A stretch of 64,000 nucleotides of DNA from positions 1-64,000 of the forward strand of contig CALIZL010000019.1 of NCBI GenBank assembly GCA_938028745.1, in the 5' to 3' direction. Source of the stretch: an uncultured Prevotella sp. (GTDB taxonomy: Bacteria > Bacteroidota > Bacteroidia > Bacteroidales > Bacteroidaceae). Under the pieces are notes generated by a model. The model did not search any database. It worked only from the letters and a program-made list of their open reading frames with translations, and had not been told where the DNA came from. Made by a program: the position numbers and the translations under genes. Shown in pieces: positions 19,270 to 27,114 of this stretch; position 1 is the stretch's first letter, and the number at the start of each line of letters is the position of its first letter.

Positions 19270-19450
19270 CGCAAACACTCGCTGCTTTTCACGAAATATA
19301 GTCGATGTTTGGGGCTTATCACAGGGAACATCAGGCTATTATTCCCCACTTATCCCTGGAAAAGTTGGCATTAGAGGCATGTTTTAGGGCATAACGCCGC
19401 AGATATCCGCCGCTTTACACGAGAAATGGTAGGTGTTTAGGAGGTTTTAG
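19270..19450. repeat. Degenerate ~65-bp tandem repeats, block 2
   Basis: Three more units of the same family start at about 19277, 19342 and 19404, outside the right inverted arm. They carry the TTTAGGGCATAACGCC and ACGAGAAAT phrases seen in block 1. Confidence 0.7.
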
Positions 19451-19707
19451 GCAGGTTTGTCATGATAACATACAAGTTTTGGGCTTGCGAATAGCCTGTA
19501 AGAGCCTGCTTGCAAGGCAAACACCATTGGGCAGCAATCGCGTAGCGGTTGGCACGGCGAATGCGCGCTATGAATAATGAGTAGACGTATGCTCAGCATT
19601 CTTATCTACCAACTATAGCATCTATTACATAAAGAAAGCGTTAAAAACACCCTGTTGAAACAGTGCTATAAGCACGCCAGCACCTTAAAAGGCCAGTAAA
19701 ATGCACT
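19451..19707. other. Intergenic region past the tandem repeats
   Basis: No gene and no clear repeat was seen here. It holds the 3' flank of the converging Cro/CI-type gene; no convincing T-tracted hairpin was found. Confidence 0.4.
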
Positions 19708-20187
19708 TCAACTTCTACCATCCCTGTTTTCTGGATAGAACGATTCCCATGTTCGGTCGTCGTAAAAGATACGTATCTCCGTAACCTTGCGTTGCGGTTT
19801 TTCAATCACTTTCACCTCAACTCGCTCAGGTTCTCTGGGGGCTTGTACCACTTTTGGAGCAACAGCTGGCTGCTCGTTAAAGAGCGAAGGGCCAGCAACA
19901 GGCGCATCAAAGTTTAATTGAGGTTCCTTATCAGGGATTGCATGGGTAGTGGGGGCATTGTTAGCGGTGCCCGTTTCGTCTAAGTACATTTCGCCCTTAC
20001 CAAAGATTAACCAGTCGGTTGAAATCTTTGGAATTTTATCTTTAATGGCCTCAACGATGTTGAGGGTAGGTTTTGTGCGTCCGTTAAAAATACTACTGAG
20101 CGACGCAGGCGACATTCCAATAGAGAGAGCAAAGGTCTGTTGACTCATGTGTTGGCTCTCCATAACCTTCTTTATTCTATCTTTCAT
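19708..20187 (-). CDS. Cro/CI-type helix-turn-helix transcriptional regulator
   Basis: A 159-residue DNA-binding protein. The N-terminal 60 residues form an XRE/HTH_3 domain (SQQTFALSIGMSPASLSSIF with the recognition helix in the second half, then NGRTKPTLNIVEAI). The IPKISTDWLIFGKGEMY ending is typical of chromosomal Bacteroidota XRE proteins. The rest is a Pro/Ala-rich linker and a short basic/aromatic C-terminal segment (VTEIRIFYDDRTWESFYPE) that may help oligomerisation. The promoter at 20240-20271 overlaps a perfect dyad, so autoregulation is likely. Targets are unknown. No phage genes surround it. Confidence 0.88.
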   Translation of the reverse strand: MKDRIKKVMESQHMSQQTFALSIGMSPASLSSIFNGRTKPTLNIVEAIKDKIPKISTDWLIFGKGEMYLDETGTANNAPTTHAIPDKEPQLNFDAPVAGPSLFNEQPAVAPKVVQAPREPERVEVKVIEKPQRKVTEIRIFYDDRTWESFYPENRDGRS

Positions 20188-20233
20188 ACCCTTATTTTTA
20201 GTGTAAGAGGCCTTTTAAGGCCTTTTCGCGTTG

Positions 20234-20271
20234 GTTTTACAAAGGTAAAACAAATTTCGTATTGCTGCAAA
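20234..20271 (-). promoter_or_regulatory. Promoter with overlapping dyad operator
   Basis: On the minus strand TTTG (20268-20271), a 20-bp spacer and TACCTTTG (20240-20247) form a full promoter. The perfect dyad GTTTTAC-AAAG-GTAAAAC at 20234-20251 covers the -7 box. That is the expected geometry for a repressor binding its own promoter. Confidence 0.75.
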
Positions 20272-20289
20272 TGTCTAAACAACAATTTA

Positions 20290-20775
20290 GCAAACAAAAG
20301 GTTAGGTTTGTAAATCTAAACCATATAAAGATGTAAACCGCTGCGCGGTTGTAAGCAATTTACATTTACAAATCAAAATACAGGCATCTAAAACAGGCAT
20401 GTAATAAGGTTTAATAAAAATCTGAATTTTACTGGTTCTTAGTACATTATAAGCCTATAAAAGGCGTTAAGTGCTTATATTCAGGGCTTTTTAGGGCAAA
20501 AATGGGGGTTTTTACATGTATAAAGCCTAGAAAACGCCTACAAATAGCTGAAAATCACGTAAAAATAGGCCTGTATATGGCGATGTATAAGTATTCATTT
20601 AGATTTTGAAATGTAACTATTACTGTTTTGCGATGTAAATAAACAAACTATGAACATATTCTTTGATTTACATTACTGAACCGTAAACATTTTACTTTTG
20701 TAAATTATCTGCGCGATTTACAATTCAAAACCTCAGCTCTTCTAGACTAAAATTTGTTAATTGTAAATTGGAGTA
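20290..20775. promoter_or_regulatory. AT-rich region with clustered TGTAAA/TTTACA motifs
   Basis: At least ten TGTAAA or TTTACA hexamers (allowing one edge mismatch) occur in both directions, for example at about 20307, 20331, 20359, 20365, 20634, 20666, 20697, 20716 and 20761. They resemble the half-site of the dyad at 20234-20251. No open frame of note was found. The cluster may be a binding region for the adjacent regulator, or only a compositional effect of AT-rich DNA. Confidence 0.4.
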
Positions 20776-20867
20776 GGTCTTAAATGCAAAAATAGAGCGA
20801 GAATTGATTATTCTGAAACAAGGGTCGACTTGCTTTCAAAAACGCGAGTATTTTGGGGGTTAAAATG

Positions 20868-20899
20868 GGCTAACTTCTTGATTTTATTAGAAGTTAGCC
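20868..20899. repeat. Hairpin beside the holA terminator
   Basis: Perfect 11-bp arms GGCTAACTTCT and AGAAGTTAGCC flank a 10-nt loop. It lies immediately beyond the T-tract of the holA terminator and does not have its own T-tract. Confidence 0.6.
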
Positions 20900-20926
20900 A
20901 AAAAAAAGTGCCTCTCAGAGACACTT
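20899..20926 (-). terminator. Rho-independent terminator after holA
   Basis: On the minus strand the near-perfect stem AAGTGTCTC / GAGGCACTT with a 3-nt loop is followed by eight T residues. It ends the holA transcript 36 bp past the stop. Confidence 0.9.
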
Positions 20927-20961
20927 ATTCTAGAACGGAAAAGGCCCGAAAAAGGCCATTT

Positions 20962-21990
20962 TTAGTGCAAAATAAAGAAGATTAGCTCTTTCATAAGGTC
21001 GCCAACAGGGGTATTTGGGTTATCTAACCCCTTAGATTTAGCGTCAATCTCTCTTATCTTATGAATAATGTGCATTGTCTTCATGGCCGAGTAGTTTCTC
21101 ATCCCCACCATAAAGTCTTTCACACCCCACACCGATTTCAAGTCGAGGAACTTCGCCACCTCTGTTTCGTTGTTTTTGTTCGGCGCGTAATAGGCAATCA
21201 ACAAGTTTTGGAAGAAACTGAAAAGCAAAGGCAAGAAGGCGAAGATTGACCCAGCCTTAGGGTTCTTGTCGAAATACTGAATAATCTGGTTTGCCTTAAA
21301 CACGTCGCGGTTTACGATGGCGTTTCGCAATTCAAAGCCATTAAACTCTTTGCTAACGCCTATCTGTCGTTCCACGATGTCGGGCGTTATGCGCAGGTCG
21401 TTCTCAGGCAACGAAATCAAAACCTTGTCTAGTTCCGATGTCATCCGATTCAAGTCAGCGCCAATATGTTCGGCAATCATGATGGCCGCCTTGTCTTCCA
21501 CCGTTGCTTTCTTAGTGGCAAGATAGCCCTTGATAAAAGCGGGCAATTCGTAATCGCGTTTCTTCTTGCTTTCGAAAACAACACCAATAGACTCGGCGCG
21601 AGCCAAAAGTTTCTTTCTTCTGTCGATGGTGCCGTTCTTATGGCAAAGCACAAGGATGGTGGTTTTCACAGGATTTTCCAAGTATTTGGCCAAAGCGTCT
21701 ACCAATTTCAGGTTCTGCGCCTCTTTCACCATCACCAATCGTCGTTCGGCCATCATGGGATAAGCCTTACAGAGGTCGGCCACCTGCACCCCGTTGGTAT
21801 CAACGCCAAAGAGGATGTCTTGGTTAAAGTCCCGCTCTTGCGGTTGCAACACCGTCTCTTCGAGCAAGCTTGCAATCTTGTCTATATAATACGACTCTTC
21901 GCCCATGAGCACATATACGGGCGAAAAGTTTCGCGCCTTAATGTCTTTAATGATGACTTCGGAGCCAAGCGCGTTTCGTTTTTCTGCCAT
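20962..21990 (-). CDS. holA: DNA polymerase III subunit delta
   Basis: The delta subunit opens the beta sliding clamp as part of the clamp loader. The 342-residue length and features fit the family: an N-terminal AAA-like domain beginning with the FSPVYVLMGEESYYID segment, the DLNRMTSELDKVLI segment in the lid region, and a C-terminal helical collar domain. As usual for delta, a canonical Walker A is absent. It is monocistronic on the minus strand and diverges from a small PD-(D/E)xK gene. Confidence 0.94.
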   Translation of the reverse strand: MAEKRNALGSEVIIKDIKARNFSPVYVLMGEESYYIDKIASLLEETVLQPQERDFNQDILFGVDTNGVQVADLCKAYPMMAERRLVMVKEAQNLKLVDALAKYLENPVKTTILVLCHKNGTIDRRKKLLARAESIGVVFESKKKRDYELPAFIKGYLATKKATVEDKAAIMIAEHIGADLNRMTSELDKVLISLPENDLRITPDIVERQIGVSKEFNGFELRNAIVNRDVFKANQIIQYFDKNPKAGSIFAFLPLLFSFFQNLLIAYYAPNKNNETEVAKFLDLKSVWGVKDFMVGMRNYSAMKTMHIIHKIREIDAKSKGLDNPNTPVGDLMKELIFFILH

Positions 21991-22063
21991 GAAAGGTTCT
22001 TGTTAATGATGAGTGCAGGGCAACAAGTTGCAAAAAAGCACCTCGCCGCCCACATATTTTTAG

Positions 22064-22071
22064 TAACTTTG
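22064..22071 (+). promoter_or_regulatory. Candidate -7 box for the 22164-24484 gene run
   Basis: TAACTTTG fits the -7 consensus 92 bp upstream of the start at 22164. No exact TTTG lies at the expected distance. Confidence 0.4.
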
Positions 22072-22163
22072 CACCATAAGGCACACGGCAATCAGCGACA
22101 AGCCAGTCTTGCCGCGCCCTTACCGTTAAGCTTTATTGCGCTTTACACTGCAAAGATAACAAA

Positions 22164-22613
22164 ATGTATTCACTAAACCTACCCTCGTATGCAATAAAAG
22201 TGGGAGGCACGAAGGCGCGCCCCACCGTGTTCGATCCACTTCGTGGCAAGTACGTAGCCCTTACTCCCGAAGAATGGGTAAGGCAACATTTCGTTAATTA
22301 CCTTATTCATCACAAGGGTTATCCGCAGTTGTTGATGGCCAACGAGGTGGCGTTGAGCATCGGCGACAAAAGCCTTCGAGCCGACAGCGTGCTGTACGAC
22401 CGCGACTTGAAACCCCAAATGATTCTCGAATATAAGGCACCCACCATCGCACTTACGCAAAAGGTGTTCGACCAAATAACCGTTTACAACATGCTTTTGC
22501 ACGTAGACTATCTCGTGGTGAGCAACGGACTGCAACACATCTGCTGCAAAATGAACTACACCGACAACAGCTACACCTTCTTACCCTACCTCCCTGACTA
22601 TACCGAAATATAG
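22164..22613 (+). CDS. Stand-alone HsdR N-terminal-like PD-(D/E)xK domain protein
   Basis: A 149-residue protein that looks like the isolated N-terminal nuclease domain of type I restriction R subunits (HSDR_N_2 type). Likely catalytic residues are visible in order: Asp74 (RADSVLYD), Glu89 and Lys91 (ILEYKAP), and Gln104 in FDQITVYN, the last being common in this superfamily. There is no helicase or specificity subunit nearby, so it is not a restriction system here. Whether it cuts DNA is unknown; such solo domains are widespread in Bacteroidota chromosomes. A 30-bp gap and the same strand place it in a run with the next transporter gene. Confidence 0.8.
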   Translation: MYSLNLPSYAIKVGGTKARPTVFDPLRGKYVALTPEEWVRQHFVNYLIHHKGYPQLLMANEVALSIGDKSLRADSVLYDRDLKPQMILEYKAPTIALTQKVFDQITVYNMLLHVDYLVVSNGLQHICCKMNYTDNSYTFLPYLPDYTEI

Positions 22614-22643
22614 TCGCACGCGTACATTATATATAATACACAC

Positions 22644-23603
22644 ATGAACATCATTGCTTTCTTAAAGAAATGGACGCTGCCCAGCGGTCTTGTTATCGGT
22701 GCTGCGGTCTACCTTTTGTTTTCGCGCATCGCCCCACTTCAACCCATTGGCAACGTGGTTGGCCCCTTTTTGGTGAAGCTTCTCCCCGTGGTTATCTTCG
22801 TGATGCTCTATATAACGTTCTGCAAAATACAGCTGGGCGACCTCCGACCGCGCGCGTGGCACTTCATACTGCAAGCCATTCGCATTGCTCTTTCGGGCTT
22901 ATTGGTGTTGGCCATCTTGCATACAACCGACCCAATGGCCAAGCTTGTGCTCGAAGGAGCCTTCGTTTGCGTGATCTGTCCAACAGCGGCAGCGGCCCCC
23001 GTTATCACCGAACGGCTTGGTGGAAGCATTGCCTCGCTCACCATCTACACCATCCTAGCCAACGTGGTTACGTCTGTTATCATCCCCTTGTTCTTCCCTA
23101 TGGTTGAAAAAAGTGCAGACATCACCTTCCTAACAGCCTTTGTCATGATACTTCGGCGCATCACATTCGTACTTATCGTGCCCCTTTGCCTGGCTCTACT
23201 CACACGAAAATTCCTGCCGAAAGTGGCTGCGCGCATCAAGGAAACCAAGAACTTAGCCTTTTATCTTTGGGGGTTCAACCTCTCAATCATCATGGGACTA
23301 ACCATCCGCAACATCCTCGCCACCCAAGTTTATGGCACGATTTTGGCTCTACTTCTGTTGTTGCCCCTCGTCATCAGCCTCTTGTTGTTTTCAATAGGCA
23401 AGGCCGTGGGCTATCGTTATGGCGACAGCATCAGCGCAGGACAAGCCTTGGGACAGAAGAATACCGTTGTGGGTATATGGCTCACCATCACCTTTCTCAA
23501 TCCCATAGCATCCATCGCGCCTTGCGCTTACGTGGTTTGGCAAAACCTTATCAACGCATGGCAGCTGTGGTATAAGCAGAAGTACGGCAGGCTTAAATGG
23601 TAA
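22644..23603 (+). CDS. Bile acid:sodium symporter-like (BASS superfamily) transporter
   Basis: A 319-residue integral membrane protein with about nine or ten hydrophobic segments. The middle contains CVICPTAAAAPVITERLGGS and the last third GQALGQKNTVVGIW and FLNPIASIAPCAY, which resemble the crossing-helix regions of the BASS/AEC fold. Family members move organic anions or export toxic ions; the substrate cannot be assigned here. It follows the PD-(D/E)xK gene by 30 bp and precedes the J-domain gene by 59 bp, so the three may be co-transcribed. Confidence 0.75.
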   Translation: MNIIAFLKKWTLPSGLVIGAAVYLLFSRIAPLQPIGNVVGPFLVKLLPVVIFVMLYITFCKIQLGDLRPRAWHFILQAIRIALSGLLVLAILHTTDPMAKLVLEGAFVCVICPTAAAAPVITERLGGSIASLTIYTILANVVTSVIIPLFFPMVEKSADITFLTAFVMILRRITFVLIVPLCLALLTRKFLPKVAARIKETKNLAFYLWGFNLSIIMGLTIRNILATQVYGTILALLLLLPLVISLLLFSIGKAVGYRYGDSISAGQALGQKNTVVGIWLTITFLNPIASIAPCAYVVWQNLINAWQLWYKQKYGRLKW

Positions 23604-23662
23604 AATGTTACGCCGAGGGTGCAATACTCATTCTAAATGGTAACATATAAAGACTTACACTT

Positions 23663-24484
23663 ATGGCAATAGGAAAATGGATTGGCGGATTTCTGGGCTT
23701 TATCGCCGGCGGACCGCTTGGTGGACTAGCAGGATTGGTGCTCGGTGCACTCTTTGACGTGGGACTAGATCAGGTTAACGAGCCCGATCGCAATGGACAA
23801 CCCAGGAATACGGGTGGTTCAAAAGCCAACTTCTACCAACACAACGCTACCGTCAACCAACAACAGCGGCAACAGGGCGAACGCAATTCGTTCCTTTTTT
23901 CGTTACTAGTGCTCTCGGCATATATCATTCGTGCCGATGGCAAAGTGATGCACTCGGAAATGGAAACCTTACGTTCCTTCTTGCGAAGGAACTTTGGCGA
24001 GGTGGCCGTTGAGCAGGGCGACAGCATCATCCGCAACATTTTCGACCAGCAAAAACAAATGGGCGCAATGGCTTTCGAGGGCATCATACGCGACAGTTGC
24101 TTTCAAATCGCCGCCCACATGAATAGCGCGCAGCGTCTGCAACTGCTTAGTTTTCTGGCCGAATTGGCCAAAGCCGACGGGCGCATCGACCCCAGCGAGG
24201 TGAACGCTCTTCGCTACTTGGCGCAGTGGTTGGGTTTCGATGCGCGCATTCTCGACTCGATGTTCAACCTCGATAAGCACGATACGCAGTCGGCATACAA
24301 AGTTTTGGGAATATCGCCCAACGCTACCAACAACGAAGTGAAGGCTGCTTATCGCAAGATGGCCCTGCAACACCACCCCGACCGCGTTGCAACTTTGGGC
24401 GAAGACATACGCTTAGCGGCCGAAAAGAAGTTCAAGGAGATTAACGATGCCAAAGAAAGGATATACAAGGAACGCGGAATGTAA
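23663..24484 (+). CDS. TerB-like and J-domain co-chaperone (DjlA-like)
   Basis: A 273-residue protein with a glycine-rich hydrophobic N terminus (GGFLGFIAGGPLGGLAGLVL) that could insert in or sit at the membrane. A TerB-like helical domain follows at about 75-190, with LSAYIIRADGKVMHSEM and AKADGRIDPSEV. The C terminus is a J domain at about 208-273, containing YKVLGISPNATNNEVKAAYR and the diagnostic HPD tripeptide in LQHHPDRV. This order matches DjlA-type co-chaperones that stimulate DnaK ATPase. Client proteins are unknown. Confidence 0.9.
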   Translation: MAIGKWIGGFLGFIAGGPLGGLAGLVLGALFDVGLDQVNEPDRNGQPRNTGGSKANFYQHNATVNQQQRQQGERNSFLFSLLVLSAYIIRADGKVMHSEMETLRSFLRRNFGEVAVEQGDSIIRNIFDQQKQMGAMAFEGIIRDSCFQIAAHMNSAQRLQLLSFLAELAKADGRIDPSEVNALRYLAQWLGFDARILDSMFNLDKHDTQSAYKVLGISPNATNNEVKAAYRKMALQHHPDRVATLGEDIRLAAEKKFKEINDAKERIYKERGM

Positions 24485-24680
24485 GCTGCAATGCGACAAA
24501 ACGCCCATCAAATTTAAAGATGCAGAGCCGAAAAACGCATCATACAGGTGTCGACTGCCAATAACGAGGAACGCACATAACACGCCCAAAACCAACAACA
24601 TAGCCCAAAACACATCGTAACCACATGTTCTTCGCGCACAAACATATTGCATTTAACTGCTAATTTTTGCTAACAAAATG

Positions 24681-24710
24681 TTGCTGTTTCATTTTAAACT
24701 CGTACATTTG
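24681..24710 (+). promoter_or_regulatory. Promoter of the Cys/Lys-rich protein
   Basis: TACATTTG at 24703-24710 is preceded by TTGC at 24681-24684, an 18-bp spacing with an imperfect -33 box. The start codon follows about 46 bp downstream. Confidence 0.55.
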
Positions 24711-24756
24711 CGCCGATAAAATCACTATTTCAAAACAAAAACAAAAAGTTAAAAGT

Positions 24757-25047
24757 ATGAAGAAGATCATTTTCAGCGCAGCACTTTTCGTTGCTGCAAT
24801 AGGTTTTGCTAACGCACAGAGTGAAGCAACAGCCAAGAAAGGCGACAAGGCTAAGACCGAACAATGCGACAAGGCAGGCAAGAAAGGCTGCTGCAAGAAA
24901 GACGCTGCCGCCAAAGAATGCTGCAAGAAAGATGCCGCTTGTAAGAAAGATGCTGCTTGCAAGGACAAGAAGGAATGCAACAAGAAATGCGACAAGGCCG
25001 CTAAGCAAGACTGCAAGAAGAGCTGCGACAAAAAGGCAGCTAAGTAA
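24757..25047 (+). CDS. Small secreted Cys/Lys-rich protein
   Basis: A 96-residue protein. The start at 24757 is chosen because it opens a clean signal peptide (MKKIIFSAALFVAAIGFANAQ); an upstream in-frame ATG would add residues with no signal character and would precede the promoter. The mature ~75 residues have eleven cysteines, many as CC or CKKD motifs, and about a third lysine. A rough repeat of CKKDAA is visible three to four times. Such composition suggests metal binding or a disulfide-rich extracytoplasmic role, but no family is recognised. It has its own promoter and a very strong terminator, so it is an independent and probably well-expressed gene. Confidence 0.75.
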   Translation: MKKIIFSAALFVAAIGFANAQSEATAKKGDKAKTEQCDKAGKKGCCKKDAAAKECCKKDAACKKDAACKDKKECNKKCDKAAKQDCKKSCDKKAAK

Positions 25048-25132
25048 GCAAGCAACGGCACTGCTTACGCAAAGAACAAGGCTAACAAGCCAATGCCCAA
25101 GGGCAATGAGCAGACTTGGCCAACAACAAAGC

Positions 25133-25175
25133 AAGCTCCATACACGCCTCGTGGTTGTGTATGGAGCTTATTTTT
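25133..25175 (+). terminator. Rho-independent terminator after the Cys/Lys-rich gene
   Basis: Perfect 13-bp arms AAGCTCCATACAC and GTGTATGGAGCTT flank an 11-nt loop and lead into ATTTTT. The rest of the 310-bp gap up to 25357 shows nothing recognisable. Confidence 0.9.
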
Positions 25176-25357
25176 ATTGGGTTATGCCATAAGTTGCCTG
25201 CCCCAAAAAGATGCAGAACTGCGTGGAATCGACTTGATTTTTAACGCGTTGGCAGACTAAATCAAAATACGCTAATGCCTAGTAAGAACATTCTAGCACC
25301 TAGACAACCAAGCTTTCACGATAAAATCCTCACGCGCAAGTCCTCACTCCCCCGCGC

Positions 25358-26182
25358 TTATTCCGTCTCTTCTTTTGTTTTACGGATGGCGCGTTTGCGC
25401 TTAGGTTTCTCGGCAGCAGCCGACTTATCGTTCTTAACGCCAGCCAATTCTGGGTCTACGATGATGCGTCCGCAATACTCGCAAACGATAACCTTCTTGT
25501 GCATCTTCACGTCTAGCTGTCTCTGTGGCGGTATTTTGTTGAAACATCCGCCACAAGCATCACGTTGAACATACACTATACCCAATCCGTTGCGTGCGTT
25601 CTTACGAATACGTTTAAAGCTGCTCAGCAATCGCGGCTCAATTTTCGTCTCCAAATCACGTGCTCTATCACGCAGTTTTTCTTCCTCTTCTTTCGTTTCG
25701 AGCATAATTTCGTCCAGCTCATTACGCTTTTGATGCAAGTCGTGTTCGCGGTCATATATCTGTTGTCCCGTCACGCTCAGTTCGCGTTCGCACTCGTCAA
25801 TCTTCACCAGTGCTTCCTTTATCTTCTTGTTGCACAACTCTATTTCAAGCGTTTGGAACTCAATTTCCTTGCTCAGCGTGTCGTACTCGCGGTTGTTCTT
25901 CACCTCGTCAAGCTGTCGGTTATAGCGTTCCACGCTAGCCTCAGCCTCAGCTATTTCAGCCCTTTTCTGCGAAATAGCCCTAGAAAAGTCGTCAATTTCC
26001 CTGCGAATTTTGTCTTCGCGAATGTTCAGACCTTCAATCTCGTCTTCCAAGTCCTGCACTTCCAAGGGCAATTCTCCCCTCAGCGCACGTTTCTCATCAA
26101 TTGCCGAGAGCGTTGTTTGCAACTGGTAGAGCGCTTTAAGTTTCTCTTCCACCGACAGTTCGGTAATTTCTTTCTTTGCCAT
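25358..26182 (-). CDS. Coiled-coil protein with C4 zinc ribbon (DUF164)
   Basis: A 274-residue cytoplasmic protein. About residues 10-190 are heptad-rich, with long Glu/Lys/Arg/Gln stretches that predict an antiparallel coiled-coil hairpin. The C-terminal part is a zinc ribbon with two CxxC knuckles (ACGGCFNK and VCEYCGR) about 25 residues apart. A basic tail rich in Lys/Arg follows. Family members are proposed to bind nucleic acid, but no firm function is known. It starts 3 bp after the nif3 stop, so the two genes form one operon, an arrangement common in Bacteroidota. Confidence 0.9.
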   Translation of the reverse strand: MAKKEITELSVEEKLKALYQLQTTLSAIDEKRALRGELPLEVQDLEDEIEGLNIREDKIRREIDDFSRAISQKRAEIAEAEASVERYNRQLDEVKNNREYDTLSKEIEFQTLEIELCNKKIKEALVKIDECERELSVTGQQIYDREHDLHQKRNELDEIMLETKEEEEKLRDRARDLETKIEPRLLSSFKRIRKNARNGLGIVYVQRDACGGCFNKIPPQRQLDVKMHKKVIVCEYCGRIIVDPELAGVKNDKSAAAEKPKRKRAIRKTKEETE

Positions 26183-26185
26183 AAC

Positions 26186-27001
26186 TTATAAATAGATGAT
26201 GGGATTGGTGTTGGTCTGCGTCAGAATGCACTTCACGCCCTTGCACCTTTCCTCGATTATTGTTTTAAATATCTCGTTGGTAAACTGCTCGCTTTGGTAA
26301 TGTCCAATCACGGCAATTTGTATTTCCTGTTCATGATCAAAGTAATCATGGTAGTGCATCTCGCCCGTTACAAAGGCATCTGCCCCAGCTGCGATGGCGT
26401 CTGGCAACAAAAAAGCTCCAGAACCGCCACAAATGGCCACCTTACTGATAGGCCGGCGCAACAACTGGTTGCACATCACGCACTCCACATCGAACGTTTT
26501 TTTAAGCAAAATCACGAAATCGTCGGCTGCCAAAGGCTGCTCAAACACGCCCATCACGCCCGAAGCTCCTTCAACACTAACGCTTTCGCCCTTCTCGTTA
26601 AGGGTCTCTACACGCTTTCGCGCGCCGAAAAAGTCTGCATTTAGCAGTCCCATCTTCTCGGCAATCTTAAAGTTCACGCCGCCTCGTGCATTGTCAATGT
26701 TGGTGTGCAAGGCAGCAATGGTAATGTCGTTTTTGATGGCCTTCATCACCGTTCGCTGAACAGCATTGGCGTCCGACACCTGTGCCAGCTTACGAAAGAT
26801 AAGCGGATGGTGTGCAACAATCAAGTTGCAGCCCTTGGCCACAGCCTCATCCACAATCTTTTCAGTCACGTCAAGACACAATAAAGCCCCTGATACTTCC
26901 GCCTCTGTCAATCCAACCTGCAAGCCGGCATTATCAAATCCTTCTTGCAGGGGCAGGGGCGCGAATTGTTCAAGGGCACGTAGCACTTCCTTTATTTTCA
27001 C
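26186..27001 (-). CDS. Nif3-like dinuclear metal centre protein
   Basis: A 271-residue member of the Nif3/YbgI (GTP cyclohydrolase I type 2-like) family. Metal ligands are expected in VAHHPLIF (His pair), TNIDNARGG (Asp) and the C-terminal GHYQSEQF (His, Glu); all are present. The length shows that the PII-like insertion found in longer relatives is absent. Biochemical function remains unsettled for the family. A promoter with correct spacing stands directly upstream. It is translated just ahead of the zinc-ribbon gene. Confidence 0.92.
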   Translation of the reverse strand: MKIKEVLRALEQFAPLPLQEGFDNAGLQVGLTEAEVSGALLCLDVTEKIVDEAVAKGCNLIVAHHPLIFRKLAQVSDANAVQRTVMKAIKNDITIAALHTNIDNARGGVNFKIAEKMGLLNADFFGARKRVETLNEKGESVSVEGASGVMGVFEQPLAADDFVILLKKTFDVECVMCNQLLRRPISKVAICGGSGAFLLPDAIAAGADAFVTGEMHYHDYFDHEQEIQIAVIGHYQSEQFTNEIFKTIIEERCKGVKCILTQTNTNPIIYL

Positions 27002-27029
27002 GCTAAATTAGCTTTATGTTATTAAAGTG

Positions 27030-27060
27030 CAAAGTTACTAATTTCTACTGATATGGCAAA
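27030..27060 (-). promoter_or_regulatory. Promoter of the Nif3/zinc-ribbon operon
   Basis: On the minus strand TTTG (27057-27060), a 19-bp spacer and TAACTTTG (27030-27037) form a full promoter, with the -7 box 29 bp before the start codon. Confidence 0.75.
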
Positions 27061-27114
27061 ATATTAGGGCGTAGTTAACAGGTCATCCTGTTAACAATAG
27101 ACCTTTACCCTCTC

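Noticed and set aside
18550..19450. CRISPR array with 65-bp period
   Set aside because: Both the putative repeat and spacer parts are degenerate throughout; a constant direct repeat is lacking and no cas genes are nearby.
22151..22158. Minus-strand TATCTTTG box as holA promoter
   Set aside because: It lies about 160 bp from the holA start inside the divergent gene's leader and has no TTTG at the right distance, so it was not called.
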